From NCBI GenBank assembly GCA_964626755.1, contig CAZVGO010000004.1, forward strand, positions 124,001 through 188,000: 64,000 bases of DNA, written 5' to 3'. This document shows positions 48,732 through 56,152 of the stretch, in pieces. The position numbers and the translations under genes are program-made. This stretch comes from JACDAV01 sp964626755 (GTDB lineage: Bacteria > Chloroflexota > Limnocylindria > Limnocylindrales > CSP1-4). Every line of letters begins with the position of its first letter. The first letter of the stretch is position 1. A model generated the notes under the pieces. It had not been told where the DNA came from, searched no databases, and worked only from the letters and a program-made list of their open reading frames with translations.

Positions 48732-49956
48732 CCAGGTCCCGGAGCGGCCCGAGCGGCGGCTTGGCGTCGCCGTGCTCGGCTCGACCGGCTCGATCGGCCG
48801 CCAGGCGGTCGACGTCCTTGCCGCCCACCCCTCCGCCTTCGACGTTGTCGCCCTCGCCGCCCGACGCGACGGCGCACGCCTGGCCGAGCAGGCCGCGCTC
48901 CTTCGCCCGGCCGCCGTCGCGCTCACCGCGGAATCGGCAGCCGGACTCGACCTCCCGCCGGGAACGACGGTCGAGGCCGGCGACGACGTGCTCGAGCGGC
49001 TTGCTACCCGGGACGACGTCGATCTCGTGGTCGTCGCCACCGGCGGGATGGTCAGCCTCCGGTCCGTGCTGGCGGCCCTGACCCGCCGCAAGATCGTGGC
49101 GACGGCCAACAAGGAGACCCTCGTCGCGGGTGGTCACCTGGTGATGCCGATCGCTCGCGGCCTGGCCGCCCAGACGCGGGCCAGGAACCCCAACGATCCC
49201 CAAGCGGCGCCGCTGGCCTGGCTCCGCCCGATCGACTCCGAGCACTCGGCGATCTGGCAGTGCCTCGCGGGGGAGGGGAGTGGCGGAGTCGCCGCGCTCC
49301 TCCTGACGGCCTCCGGCGGCCCGTTTCTCGACGAGCCCGCGGACCTCGCCGGCGTGAGCCCCGAGATGGCCCTTCGCCACCCGACCTGGAAGATGGGTGA
49401 CAAGATCACGATCGATTCCGCGACGCTCGCGAACAAGGGCCTGGAGGTGATCGAGGCGCACTGGCTGTACGATGTCCCGTACGAGGCGATCGAGGTGGTC
49501 ATCCACCCTCAGAGCGTCGTCCACTCGGCCGTCCGGTTCGTCGACGGCTCCCTCAAGGCCCAGCTGGGCACCCCGGACATGAGACTCCCGATCCAGTACG
49601 CGCTGACCTACCCGAATCGCCGACCGTCGCCCGCCGCGGCGCCGGATCTCAGCTCGATCGGCCGGCTCGACTTCCGGGCGCCGGACGAGGCGCGCTTTCC
49701 TGCCCTCCGGATCGCTCGAGAGGCAGGGAGGATCGGCTCGCGGGCCGCTGGCGCGCTGATCGCCGCCGACGAAGTGGCGGTCGCCCGGTTCCTCGACGGC
49801 AGCCTCGATTTCCCCGGCATCCCGGCCCTTCTCGGCGCGGCCGTCGAGCGGTTCGGGCGGGACGGCGGCCAGGAGCCTGAGGTCGACGAGCTCATCGCCA
49901 TCGACGACGAGGTCCGCCGGGCCTTCGCTGCCGGCCCGGTCGGGAAGGGAATCTGA
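48709..49956 (+). CDS. dxr: 1-deoxy-D-xylulose 5-phosphate reductoisomerase
   Basis: Second step of the non-mevalonate isoprenoid route. The NADPH-binding GSTGSIGRQAVDVL is at 24-37. TANKETLVAGGHLVM, PIDSEHSAIWQCL, LTASGGPFLDEP and DKITIDSATLANKGLE are the catalytic and metal blocks. At 415 residues it is slightly long because of a Pro-rich N-terminus. The ATG overlaps cdsA by 23 nt. The stop overlaps the rseP ATG. Confidence 0.95.
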   Translation: MSSPPSPDQVPERPERRLGVAVLGSTGSIGRQAVDVLAAHPSAFDVVALAARRDGARLAEQAALLRPAAVALTAESAAGLDLPPGTTVEAGDDVLERLATRDDVDLVVVATGGMVSLRSVLAALTRRKIVATANKETLVAGGHLVMPIARGLAAQTRARNPNDPQAAPLAWLRPIDSEHSAIWQCLAGEGSGGVAALLLTASGGPFLDEPADLAGVSPEMALRHPTWKMGDKITIDSATLANKGLEVIEAHWLYDVPYEAIEVVIHPQSVVHSAVRFVDGSLKAQLGTPDMRLPIQYALTYPNRRPSPAAAPDLSSIGRLDFRAPDEARFPALRIAREAGRIGSRAAGALIAADEVAVARFLDGSLDFPGIPALLGAAVERFGRDGGQEPEVDELIAIDDEVRRAFAAGPVGKGI

Positions 49957-51074
49957 TGGACCTGTTCCAGAACGCCGTCACGATCGTCCTGTTCTTCCTG
50001 ATCCTCGGGACCCTCGTGGTCATCCACGAGCTCGGCCACTTCGTCACCGCCCGGATGGCCGGCGTGCGCGTCCTCGAGTTCGGGATCGGGTTCCCGCCCC
50101 GGGCAACGGTCTTGCGGGCCTCGGGCGAGACGCTCTACACCCTCAACTGGCTGCCGATCGGCGGCTTCGTGAAGCTCGAGGGCGAGGACGGGGACGAGGG
50201 CGACGACCCGCGATCGTTCGTCAACGCGCCGCTCCGGACGCGCCTCGTGATCCTCCTCGCCGGCGTCGCGATGAACCTCGCACTGGCGCTCGTCATCTTC
50301 CTGTTCATCGCCTGGCTGGCGACCCCGCTGTTCGCCCTTCGGTTCCACGCTGTCGAGCCCGGCTCGCCGGCCGCGCGGGCCGGCCTCCAGCCGGGCGACG
50401 CGATCGCCTCGATCGACGGCAAGACGTACGAGCTGTTCGGCCGGTATGTCGGCCAGACCGACCAGATCACCGACCTGCGCGCGAGGGCCGGGGAGACCGT
50501 CGTGCTCGGGATCGAGCGTGCCGACGGGCGGCTCGAACAGGTGACCGTTGACCTCCGGCCGAGGTCGGAGGTCGACGCGGACACCGGCCCGCTCGGGATC
50601 CCGGCGGGGCCGGAGGCGCCCTACGAGGCCTACTTCTACGGCGCCTACACGCAGCATGACCCCGGGACGGCCGCCCGGATCGCGGCCGAGGAGACGGTCG
50701 GCTGGTTCGGGCTCATCGTCGACGGTCTTGGGAAGCTCGTCGCTTCGTTCGTGACGAACCCGACCGCGCCGCCGGATGGCGTGGCAGGACCGATCGGGAT
50801 CGCCCAGCAGATCGGCATCGTGTTCTGGGGCCAGGGACCGGTGATGACGCTCTACGTGGCCGGCATCCTGTCGGCCAACCTGGCGCTCGTCAACGCGCTG
50901 CCGTTCCCGCCGCTCGACGGCGGGCGAATGCTGATGCTCGTCCTCAAGCGCCTCTTCGGGCGCCGGATCAGCCTCCAGGCGGAGCGGCTGACCTACTTCG
51001 TCGGGTTCGTGTTCCTCATGGCGTTCCTCGTCTGGGTGACCTACTTCGACATCATCCGTGGCGGCGCCACGTGA
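49956..51074 (+). CDS. rseP: Site-2 protease RseP family (membrane zinc metalloprotease)
   Basis: Intramembrane protease that cleaves anti-sigma factors and leftover signal peptides. HELGH (24-28) in the first helix gives two zinc histidines and the catalytic glutamate. The distal motif ALPFPPLDGGRM supplies the third ligand, D321. A single PDZ domain lies between (about residues 125-190, GSPAARAGLQPGDAI). At 372 residues it is the one-PDZ type usual in Gram-positives. The dxr-rseP-ispG order is conserved. Confidence 0.94.
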   Translation: MDLFQNAVTIVLFFLILGTLVVIHELGHFVTARMAGVRVLEFGIGFPPRATVLRASGETLYTLNWLPIGGFVKLEGEDGDEGDDPRSFVNAPLRTRLVILLAGVAMNLALALVIFLFIAWLATPLFALRFHAVEPGSPAARAGLQPGDAIASIDGKTYELFGRYVGQTDQITDLRARAGETVVLGIERADGRLEQVTVDLRPRSEVDADTGPLGIPAGPEAPYEAYFYGAYTQHDPGTAARIAAEETVGWFGLIVDGLGKLVASFVTNPTAPPDGVAGPIGIAQQIGIVFWGQGPVMTLYVAGILSANLALVNALPFPPLDGGRMLMLVLKRLFGRRISLQAERLTYFVGFVFLMAFLVWVTYFDIIRGGAT

Positions 51075-52348
51075 CAAACGAGTCCGCGCGGCCGGCCCGC
51101 CGGCGGACCGTAGCCGTCGACGTCGGGGGCGTCCTCGTGGGGAGCGATCACCCGATCGTCGTTCAGTCGATGACGAACACGGACACCGCCGACCCGGACG
51201 CGACCGCGATCCAGGTCGCCCGGCTCGCTCACGCCGGGTCGGAGCTCGTCCGGATCACCGTGAACACCGATGCCGCCGCGGCGGCCGTGCCGGAGATCGT
51301 CGCGAAGCTCCACGGCCTCGGCGTGGACGTCCCGATCATCGGCGACTTTCACTACAACGGCCACCAGTTGCTCGTTGAGTACCCCGAGACGGCCCGCCTC
51401 CTTGCGAAGTACCGGATCAACCCGGGCAACGTCGGCGCGAAGCGCCATGACGAGAACTTCCAGACGATCGTCCGGGTGGCGATCGAGAACGACAAGCCGG
51501 TCCGGATCGGGGTCAACTGGGGCTCGCTCGACCAGCAGCTCCTGACCGAGCTCATGGACCTCAACGCGCGGTCGGCGGCGCCCCGGGACTCGCGCGACGT
51601 GATGATCGAGGCGATGATCGAGTCCGCGATGCGGTCCGCGGAGCTGGCCGAGGAAACCGGCCTCGAGCACGACCGGATCATTCTTTCGGCGAAGGTCTCG
51701 GGCGTCCGGGACCTCGTCGATGTCTACCGGCTGCTGGCGGCCCGGTCTGACTACCCGCTCCACCTCGGCCTGACCGAGGCGGGGATGGGCGACAAGGGCG
51801 TGATCGCCTCGACCGCCGGCCTGGCGCTCCTGCTGAACGAGGGGATCGGAGACACGATCCGCGTGTCGCTGACGCCGGAGCCGGGCGCCCCGCGCGAGCG
51901 CGAGGTCGAGGTGGCCCAGCAGGTCCTCCAGTCGCTCGGCATCCGCTCGTTCCTGCCCCAGGTCTCGGCCTGCCCGGGCTGCGGCCGGACGACGTCCACG
52001 TACTTCCAGGAGATGGCCCAGCAGATCCAGACCTACCTGCGCGACCGGATGCCGGACTGGCAGGCCCGCTACCCGGGCGTGGAGGACCTCCGGGTCGCGG
52101 TCATGGGCTGCGTGGTCAATGGTCCCGGGGAGTCGAAGCACGCCGACATCGGAATCTCCCTGCCGGGCACGTTCGAAGAGCCCGTCGCGCCGGTCTTCGT
52201 CGACGGGAAGCTCGACCGGACGCTCCGCGGCGAGGCTCTCGTCGCGGAGTTCATCGCCCTCCTCGAGGCCTACGTCGAGCGGCGCTACGGCGCCGGCGGT
52301 GACCAGACGCACCAGCCCGAGTCACCGGAGCGGGTACCGGCCAGCTGA
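51071..52348 (+). CDS. ispG: (E)-4-hydroxy-3-methylbut-2-enyl-diphosphate synthase
   Basis: Iron-sulfur enzyme of the non-mevalonate pathway. The 4Fe-4S ligands are C301 and C304 (CPGCGRT) and C347 (GCVVNGPGE), with the conserved glutamate E354 ending that motif. The N-terminal barrel has PIVVQSMTNTDTADPDAT, IGDFHYNG and INPGNVG. At 425 residues it is slightly longer than the short bacterial form because of a Thr/Pro tail. The GTG overlaps the rseP stop. Confidence 0.96.
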   Translation: MTNESARPARRRTVAVDVGGVLVGSDHPIVVQSMTNTDTADPDATAIQVARLAHAGSELVRITVNTDAAAAAVPEIVAKLHGLGVDVPIIGDFHYNGHQLLVEYPETARLLAKYRINPGNVGAKRHDENFQTIVRVAIENDKPVRIGVNWGSLDQQLLTELMDLNARSAAPRDSRDVMIEAMIESAMRSAELAEETGLEHDRIILSAKVSGVRDLVDVYRLLAARSDYPLHLGLTEAGMGDKGVIASTAGLALLLNEGIGDTIRVSLTPEPGAPREREVEVAQQVLQSLGIRSFLPQVSACPGCGRTTSTYFQEMAQQIQTYLRDRMPDWQARYPGVEDLRVAVMGCVVNGPGESKHADIGISLPGTFEEPVAPVFVDGKLDRTLRGEALVAEFIALLEAYVERRYGAGGDQTHQPESPERVPAS

Positions 52349-52456
52349 AGTCGGTACGAAGGTCCGAGTGGTGGCACCACGCTCGGCCGGGTACGGTTCA
52401 CGGGCGGCTCGCGGACGTTACCGCCTGCCCCCCATGCCAGGTCTCTGCCTCGAGGG

Positions 52457-54142
52457 ATGATGCTCCGTCACCCGCTCGCCGCCCTCGCCCTCGCGTTCGC
52501 CCTCGTCGGGGTCACGCCGGCCTCCGGCGTCGCCCCGGCCGCCGCCGCGGCCCCAGCACCCCTGACCGCCGGCCAGCTGAGCCATCGGATGACCGCCGAG
52601 GTCCTCGGCTACCTGCCGTACTGGGAGCTCAACGACGCCACGGTGGCGGGCCTCGACTATGCCCGGCTTACGACGATCGCCTTCTTCTCGGTCGGGATGG
52701 ATGCGGCCGGCCAGCTCGACCGGACCGCCGCCGGCTACAGAGCCTTGATGAGCGACCGGGCCACCGCCGTCATCGAAGCGGCTCACGCGGCAGGCGTCCG
52801 GACGATCGTCTCCTTCACCTCGTTCGGTCTGGAGAAGAACGCGGCCTTCTTCTCGAATGCCGCCGCCCAGGCGACGTTCGTCGCCGAGGCGGCCGCTCTC
52901 GTCGCCTCGCGGGGGCTCGACGGGGCCGACCTCGACGTCGAGCTCCTGAGCGGGACGTACTTCGGCGCGTACGCCGCGACAGCCGGCGCACTGGCCGCGA
53001 AGATGCGCACGGTCAATCCGATCGCTTTCTCGTCGGTGGCGACGAACGCCAACGTGTCCGGGGCCAGGATGGCGAGCCGCGCCCTCGCCGCGGGCGTCGA
53101 CCGGGCGTTCCTGATGGGCTACAACTACCGGTCCGCCGGGGCCGCGACGGTCGGCAGCATCGATCCGCTCGTCCGCGCCGCCGGCGGCCTGTCCCTCTCG
53201 GTCACGCTCGACATGTACGCGGCCGAGGGCGCCCCCCTCGATCGCGTCCTGCTCGGCCTGCCACTCTATGGACGGACCTGGCAGACGGTCGATGCCGGCC
53301 TCCGGGCAGCCCGGGTCGCCGGGGTGCCCGGCGAGGTGTTCCGCTTCCGGGACCTCGCGAAGCTGCTGGCCGAGGGCACGGTCCTTGCAAACGACATCGA
53401 CCCAACCGAATCGTCGGGCCGGCTCGTCCGCCAGGTCGGCACCTCGATCTACCAGACCTACTACGACACGCCGGCCGCGGTCGCCCCGAAGTTCGCCCTG
53501 GTCTTCAGCCGGGGTCTCGCCGGGGTTGGCTTCTGGGCGCTCGGCTACGACGCCGGGAACGCCGACTACTGGAACCTCGTCGGGCGCACGTTCGGCCCGC
53601 CCACGGTCACCTCGATCAAGGTCGCGCCGTCGCCGACGAACTCTCGCGCGGTGACGGTCTCGATCACCTGGACCGACCACGACCGGCCGGCCACCGAGAT
53701 GCGCCTGGCGAACGGAACGACCGGGAAGTTCTCCGCGTGGCGCCCGGTCGCCGCGGAGACGACGTGGACGCTGCCGGGCTCCACAACAGCGGTGAAGCGC
53801 TACGTCCGGGTCCAGCTGCGCGACGCCGCCGATGCCCGGAGCGTCGTCAAGCGGACCCTGGTCCTGTTCGATCCCACGAAGCCGAGGATGACCAGCCTGA
53901 AGCTGTGGTGGTCGGCCAACCTGAAGGCGTGGCGGATCAGCTACTCGGCCTCCGACACGGGGTCGGGCGTGGCCTCGTATCGGATCCGGATCCAGCGGGG
54001 CGGCGTGTGGACGTACGTCGCGACCAACCGGACCGCCGTGGCCTACACGATCAGACTGCCCCGGACCGCCCACTTCAAGGTGGGTGTGAGCGCCGTCGAC
54101 CGGGTGGGCAACCTCAGCGTCGGGGCCTACCGCTCTCGCTGA
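52457..54142 (+). CDS. Secreted glycoside hydrolase family 18-type protein
   Basis: A signal peptide (LALAFALVGVTPASGVAPAA) precedes a GH18 barrel. The catalytic motif DxxDxDxE is intact as DGADLDVE (155-162), with E162 the acid. VLGYLPYWELND at the start and the late GFWALGYDAG strand are typical. Members cut chitin-like or peptidoglycan glycans; those related to spore-cortex YaaH act on peptidoglycan. From about residue 375 two beta-sandwich modules follow (VTVSITWTDHDRPATEM; LKAWRISYSASDTGSGVASY). It stands alone between ispG and nusA, where rimP would often be. Confidence 0.85.
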   Translation: MMLRHPLAALALAFALVGVTPASGVAPAAAAAPAPLTAGQLSHRMTAEVLGYLPYWELNDATVAGLDYARLTTIAFFSVGMDAAGQLDRTAAGYRALMSDRATAVIEAAHAAGVRTIVSFTSFGLEKNAAFFSNAAAQATFVAEAAALVASRGLDGADLDVELLSGTYFGAYAATAGALAAKMRTVNPIAFSSVATNANVSGARMASRALAAGVDRAFLMGYNYRSAGAATVGSIDPLVRAAGGLSLSVTLDMYAAEGAPLDRVLLGLPLYGRTWQTVDAGLRAARVAGVPGEVFRFRDLAKLLAEGTVLANDIDPTESSGRLVRQVGTSIYQTYYDTPAAVAPKFALVFSRGLAGVGFWALGYDAGNADYWNLVGRTFGPPTVTSIKVAPSPTNSRAVTVSITWTDHDRPATEMRLANGTTGKFSAWRPVAAETTWTLPGSTTAVKRYVRVQLRDAADARSVVKRTLVLFDPTKPRMTSLKLWWSANLKAWRISYSASDTGSGVASYRIRIQRGGVWTYVATNRTAVAYTIRLPRTAHFKVGVSAVDRVGNLSVGAYRSR

Positions 54143-54167
54143 CCCCCCCCCGGAGCGTGGCCCCTGT

Positions 54168-54197
54168 TTGAGCGAGCCACGCAGCCGGGTGTATACT
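54168..54197 (+). promoter_or_regulatory. Predicted sigma70-type promoter of the nusA operon
   Basis: TTGAGC (54168-54173) and TATACT (54192-54197) are separated by 18 bases, the best promoter match in the window. The transcript would start near 54204, leaving a leader of about 93 nt that contains an intrinsic terminator. Confidence 0.75.
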
Positions 54198-54224
54198 CCC
54201 GCTGAACTGAACGGCCGCTCCGTG

Positions 54225-54249
54225 ACGTGGGTGACCCCCACGTTTTTTT
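54225..54249 (+). terminator. Intrinsic terminator / attenuator in the nusA leader
   Basis: ACGTGGG pairs perfectly with CCCACGT around the loop TGACC, followed directly by a run of Ts up to 54249. It lies about 20 nt downstream of the predicted start point and 47 nt before nusA, so it would stop nusA transcription early unless read through. It could also end transcripts from the GH18 gene. Confidence 0.8.
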
Positions 54250-54296
54250 GACGGATCGGCGGTTCCGAACGAACTGCACAACGTCGGAGGCGCATC

Positions 54297-55781
54297 GTGA
54301 GTCGAGATTTCGTCGGTGCCCTCCTCCAATTGAACGCCGAGAAGCAGGTTCCACGCGAGCAGCTGATCCGGACCGTCGAGGAGGCGATCCAGTCGGCCTA
54401 CAGGCGCGTCGCCGGGGACGAGGACATCCACGTCCGGATCGACGCGGAGACCGGGAAGATCCGCGTCTTTCGGGCGCGGCTCGTCGTCGCCACCGTCGAG
54501 GACCCGCTGTCGGAGTTCACCATCGAGGAGGCCCGTACCCACAACCCGGACGCGGCCGTTGGCGAGCTCGTCGAGACCGAGCAGCTCGACGGCGACGTCT
54601 TCGGGCGGATCGGCGCGCAGACCGCGAAGCAGGTCGTCCTCCAGCGCCTCCGCGAGGCGGAGCGTGACGTCGTGTTCGACCAGTTCGCGAGCCGGGAGGG
54701 CGAGCTGATCACGGGCTCCGTCAACCGGGTGGAGCCGCGGGCGATCATCCTCGACGTCGGCAAGAACGTCGAGGCGATCCTGGCCACGACCGAGCAGTCG
54801 TCGGTCGAGCACTACCGGATCGGCCAGAACGTCAAGGCCTACGTCCTCGAGGTCCGCCGTTCCACGAAGGGTCCCCAGATCTTCGTCTCGCGGACCCACA
54901 AGGGCTTCCTCAAGCGGCTGTTCGAGCTCGAGGTGCCGGAGATCCACAGCGGAACGGTCGAGATCAAGGCGATCGCCCGGGAGGCCGGCAGCCGGTCGAA
55001 GGTGGCCGTGGCGTCCCGCCAGGACGGGCTCGATCCCGTCGGGGCGACGGTCGGCCAGCGTGGCGCCCGCGTCCAGGCGGTCGTGGCCGAGCTGGGCGGC
55101 GAAAAGATCGACGTCATTCCGTGGAGCGACGATGCGGGCGTGTTCGTCCACAACGCCCTCAGTCCCGCTCAGGTCCTGTCGGTCGACATCGACGAGGAGC
55201 ACCGGATCGCGAGCGTCACCGTGCCCGAGCGGATGCTGTCGCTGGCGATTGGCCGCGAGGGGCAGAACGCCCGCCTCGCCGCGCGCCTGACGGGCTGGCG
55301 AATCGACATCCGAAGCGACGTGTCGGTCGCCGAGGCGAAGGCCGCCGCGGCTGCCGAGGCGAACGCCGCAGCGGGCCAGGCGGCCGCCGCGGCTGCCGGC
55401 GACGTCGAGCGGCCGGCGGCCGTCGCCGCGACCGATGGTGCCGCCGCCGAGGCGAAGCCGAAGCGTGCGGCGAAGAAGGCGACCACGACCAAAACCCCCG
55501 TCGCGAAGGCCGCGTCCGGCAAGGCCACGGAGAAGAAGGCGGCTCCGAAGGCCGTAGCCAAGGCGGCTCCGAAGGCCGCAGCCCGGAAGTCCGCTGAGGC
55601 GGCAGGCACGGCCAAGCCGAAGCGCGCAACGAAGGCCGGGGCGACCGCCGGGACGGCCGATGCCGTGCCCCAGGCTGCCGCCGACAACGGCACGGGCGGC
55701 AAGGACGGCTCGGCGACGAAGCCGAAGCGGACCGTGAAGACAAAGGCCAAGGCCGCGACCGGCGGCAAGGTGACGTCGTAG
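54297..55781 (+). CDS. nusA: Transcription factor NusA with H1-like tail
   Basis: Modulates pausing, termination and antitermination. The N-terminal RNA-polymerase-binding domain covers residues 1-125, the S1 domain about 130-200 (GELITGSVNRVEPRAIILDV), and the KH1/KH2 pair follows (GATVGQRGARVQAVVAELGG; MLSLAIGREGQNARLAARL). From about residue 345 a 150-residue tail rich in Ala, Lys and Pro resembles histone H1 (PKRAAKKATTTKTP, KAVAKAAPKAAARK). The GTG start has a CGGAGG site. rimP, often the preceding gene, is absent here. The leader terminator suggests autoregulation. Confidence 0.94.
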   Translation: MSRDFVGALLQLNAEKQVPREQLIRTVEEAIQSAYRRVAGDEDIHVRIDAETGKIRVFRARLVVATVEDPLSEFTIEEARTHNPDAAVGELVETEQLDGDVFGRIGAQTAKQVVLQRLREAERDVVFDQFASREGELITGSVNRVEPRAIILDVGKNVEAILATTEQSSVEHYRIGQNVKAYVLEVRRSTKGPQIFVSRTHKGFLKRLFELEVPEIHSGTVEIKAIAREAGSRSKVAVASRQDGLDPVGATVGQRGARVQAVVAELGGEKIDVIPWSDDAGVFVHNALSPAQVLSVDIDEEHRIASVTVPERMLSLAIGREGQNARLAARLTGWRIDIRSDVSVAEAKAAAAAEANAAAGQAAAAAAGDVERPAAVAATDGAAAEAKPKRAAKKATTTKTPVAKAASGKATEKKAAPKAVAKAAPKAAARKSAEAAGTAKPKRATKAGATAGTADAVPQAAADNGTGGKDGSATKPKRTVKTKAKAATGGKVTS

Positions 55782-55794
55782 CGCGCGGCCCAAC

Positions 55795-55836
55795 CCGCGG
55801 GCGGATGGCGTCGCGGGGCTCCGCCTCCGACCTCGG
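55795..55836 (-). repeat. 42-nt interspersed repeat, copy 2 (inverted)
   Basis: Reverse complement of 2271-2312 at 40 of 42 positions. It lies directly after nusA and spans the ATG at 55805 that would otherwise look like the ylxR start. Being in a repeat, that ATG is suspect. Confidence 0.8.
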
Positions 55837-55855
55837 TGGGCGGGTACCCACCGGA

Positions 55856-56152
55856 GTGGAGGTTGCCGGAAGACGGGTCCCCAGCCGCTCGTGCGTCGCG
55901 TGCCGGACCGTCCGGCCGAAGCGGGAGCTGTTGAGGGTCGTCCGGACGCCGGACGGCCGGATCGAGATCGACGAGAGCGGCCGCCTGGCCGGCAGGGGCG
56001 CATACCTCTGCCGTGACGGCGACTGCCGAATGACTGCGATCGAGCGGGGCACCCTGACAAGGGCGCTCGCGAGCCCCCTCCCGGTCGAGCTGCGCTCGGC
56101 CCTCGCGGAGGGGATGACGACGAACGAAGGAGGAGAGCGTGGCAAGGAGTAG
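55856..56152 (+). CDS. rnpM: YlxR/RnpM-family RNA-binding protein
   Basis: Small basic protein encoded between nusA and infB in most Gram-positives; Bacillus YlxR (RnpM) binds and modulates RNase P. The family core is RRVPSRSCVACRTVRPKREL, with LLRVVRTPDGRIEID and GRGAYLCRDGDC. The GTG at 55856 gives 98 residues, close to the family norm; an ATG at 55805 would add 17 residues encoded by the interspersed repeat. Its end overlaps infB by 14 nt. Confidence 0.88.
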   Translation: MEVAGRRVPSRSCVACRTVRPKRELLRVVRTPDGRIEIDESGRLAGRGAYLCRDGDCRMTAIERGTLTRALASPLPVELRSALAEGMTTNEGGERGKE

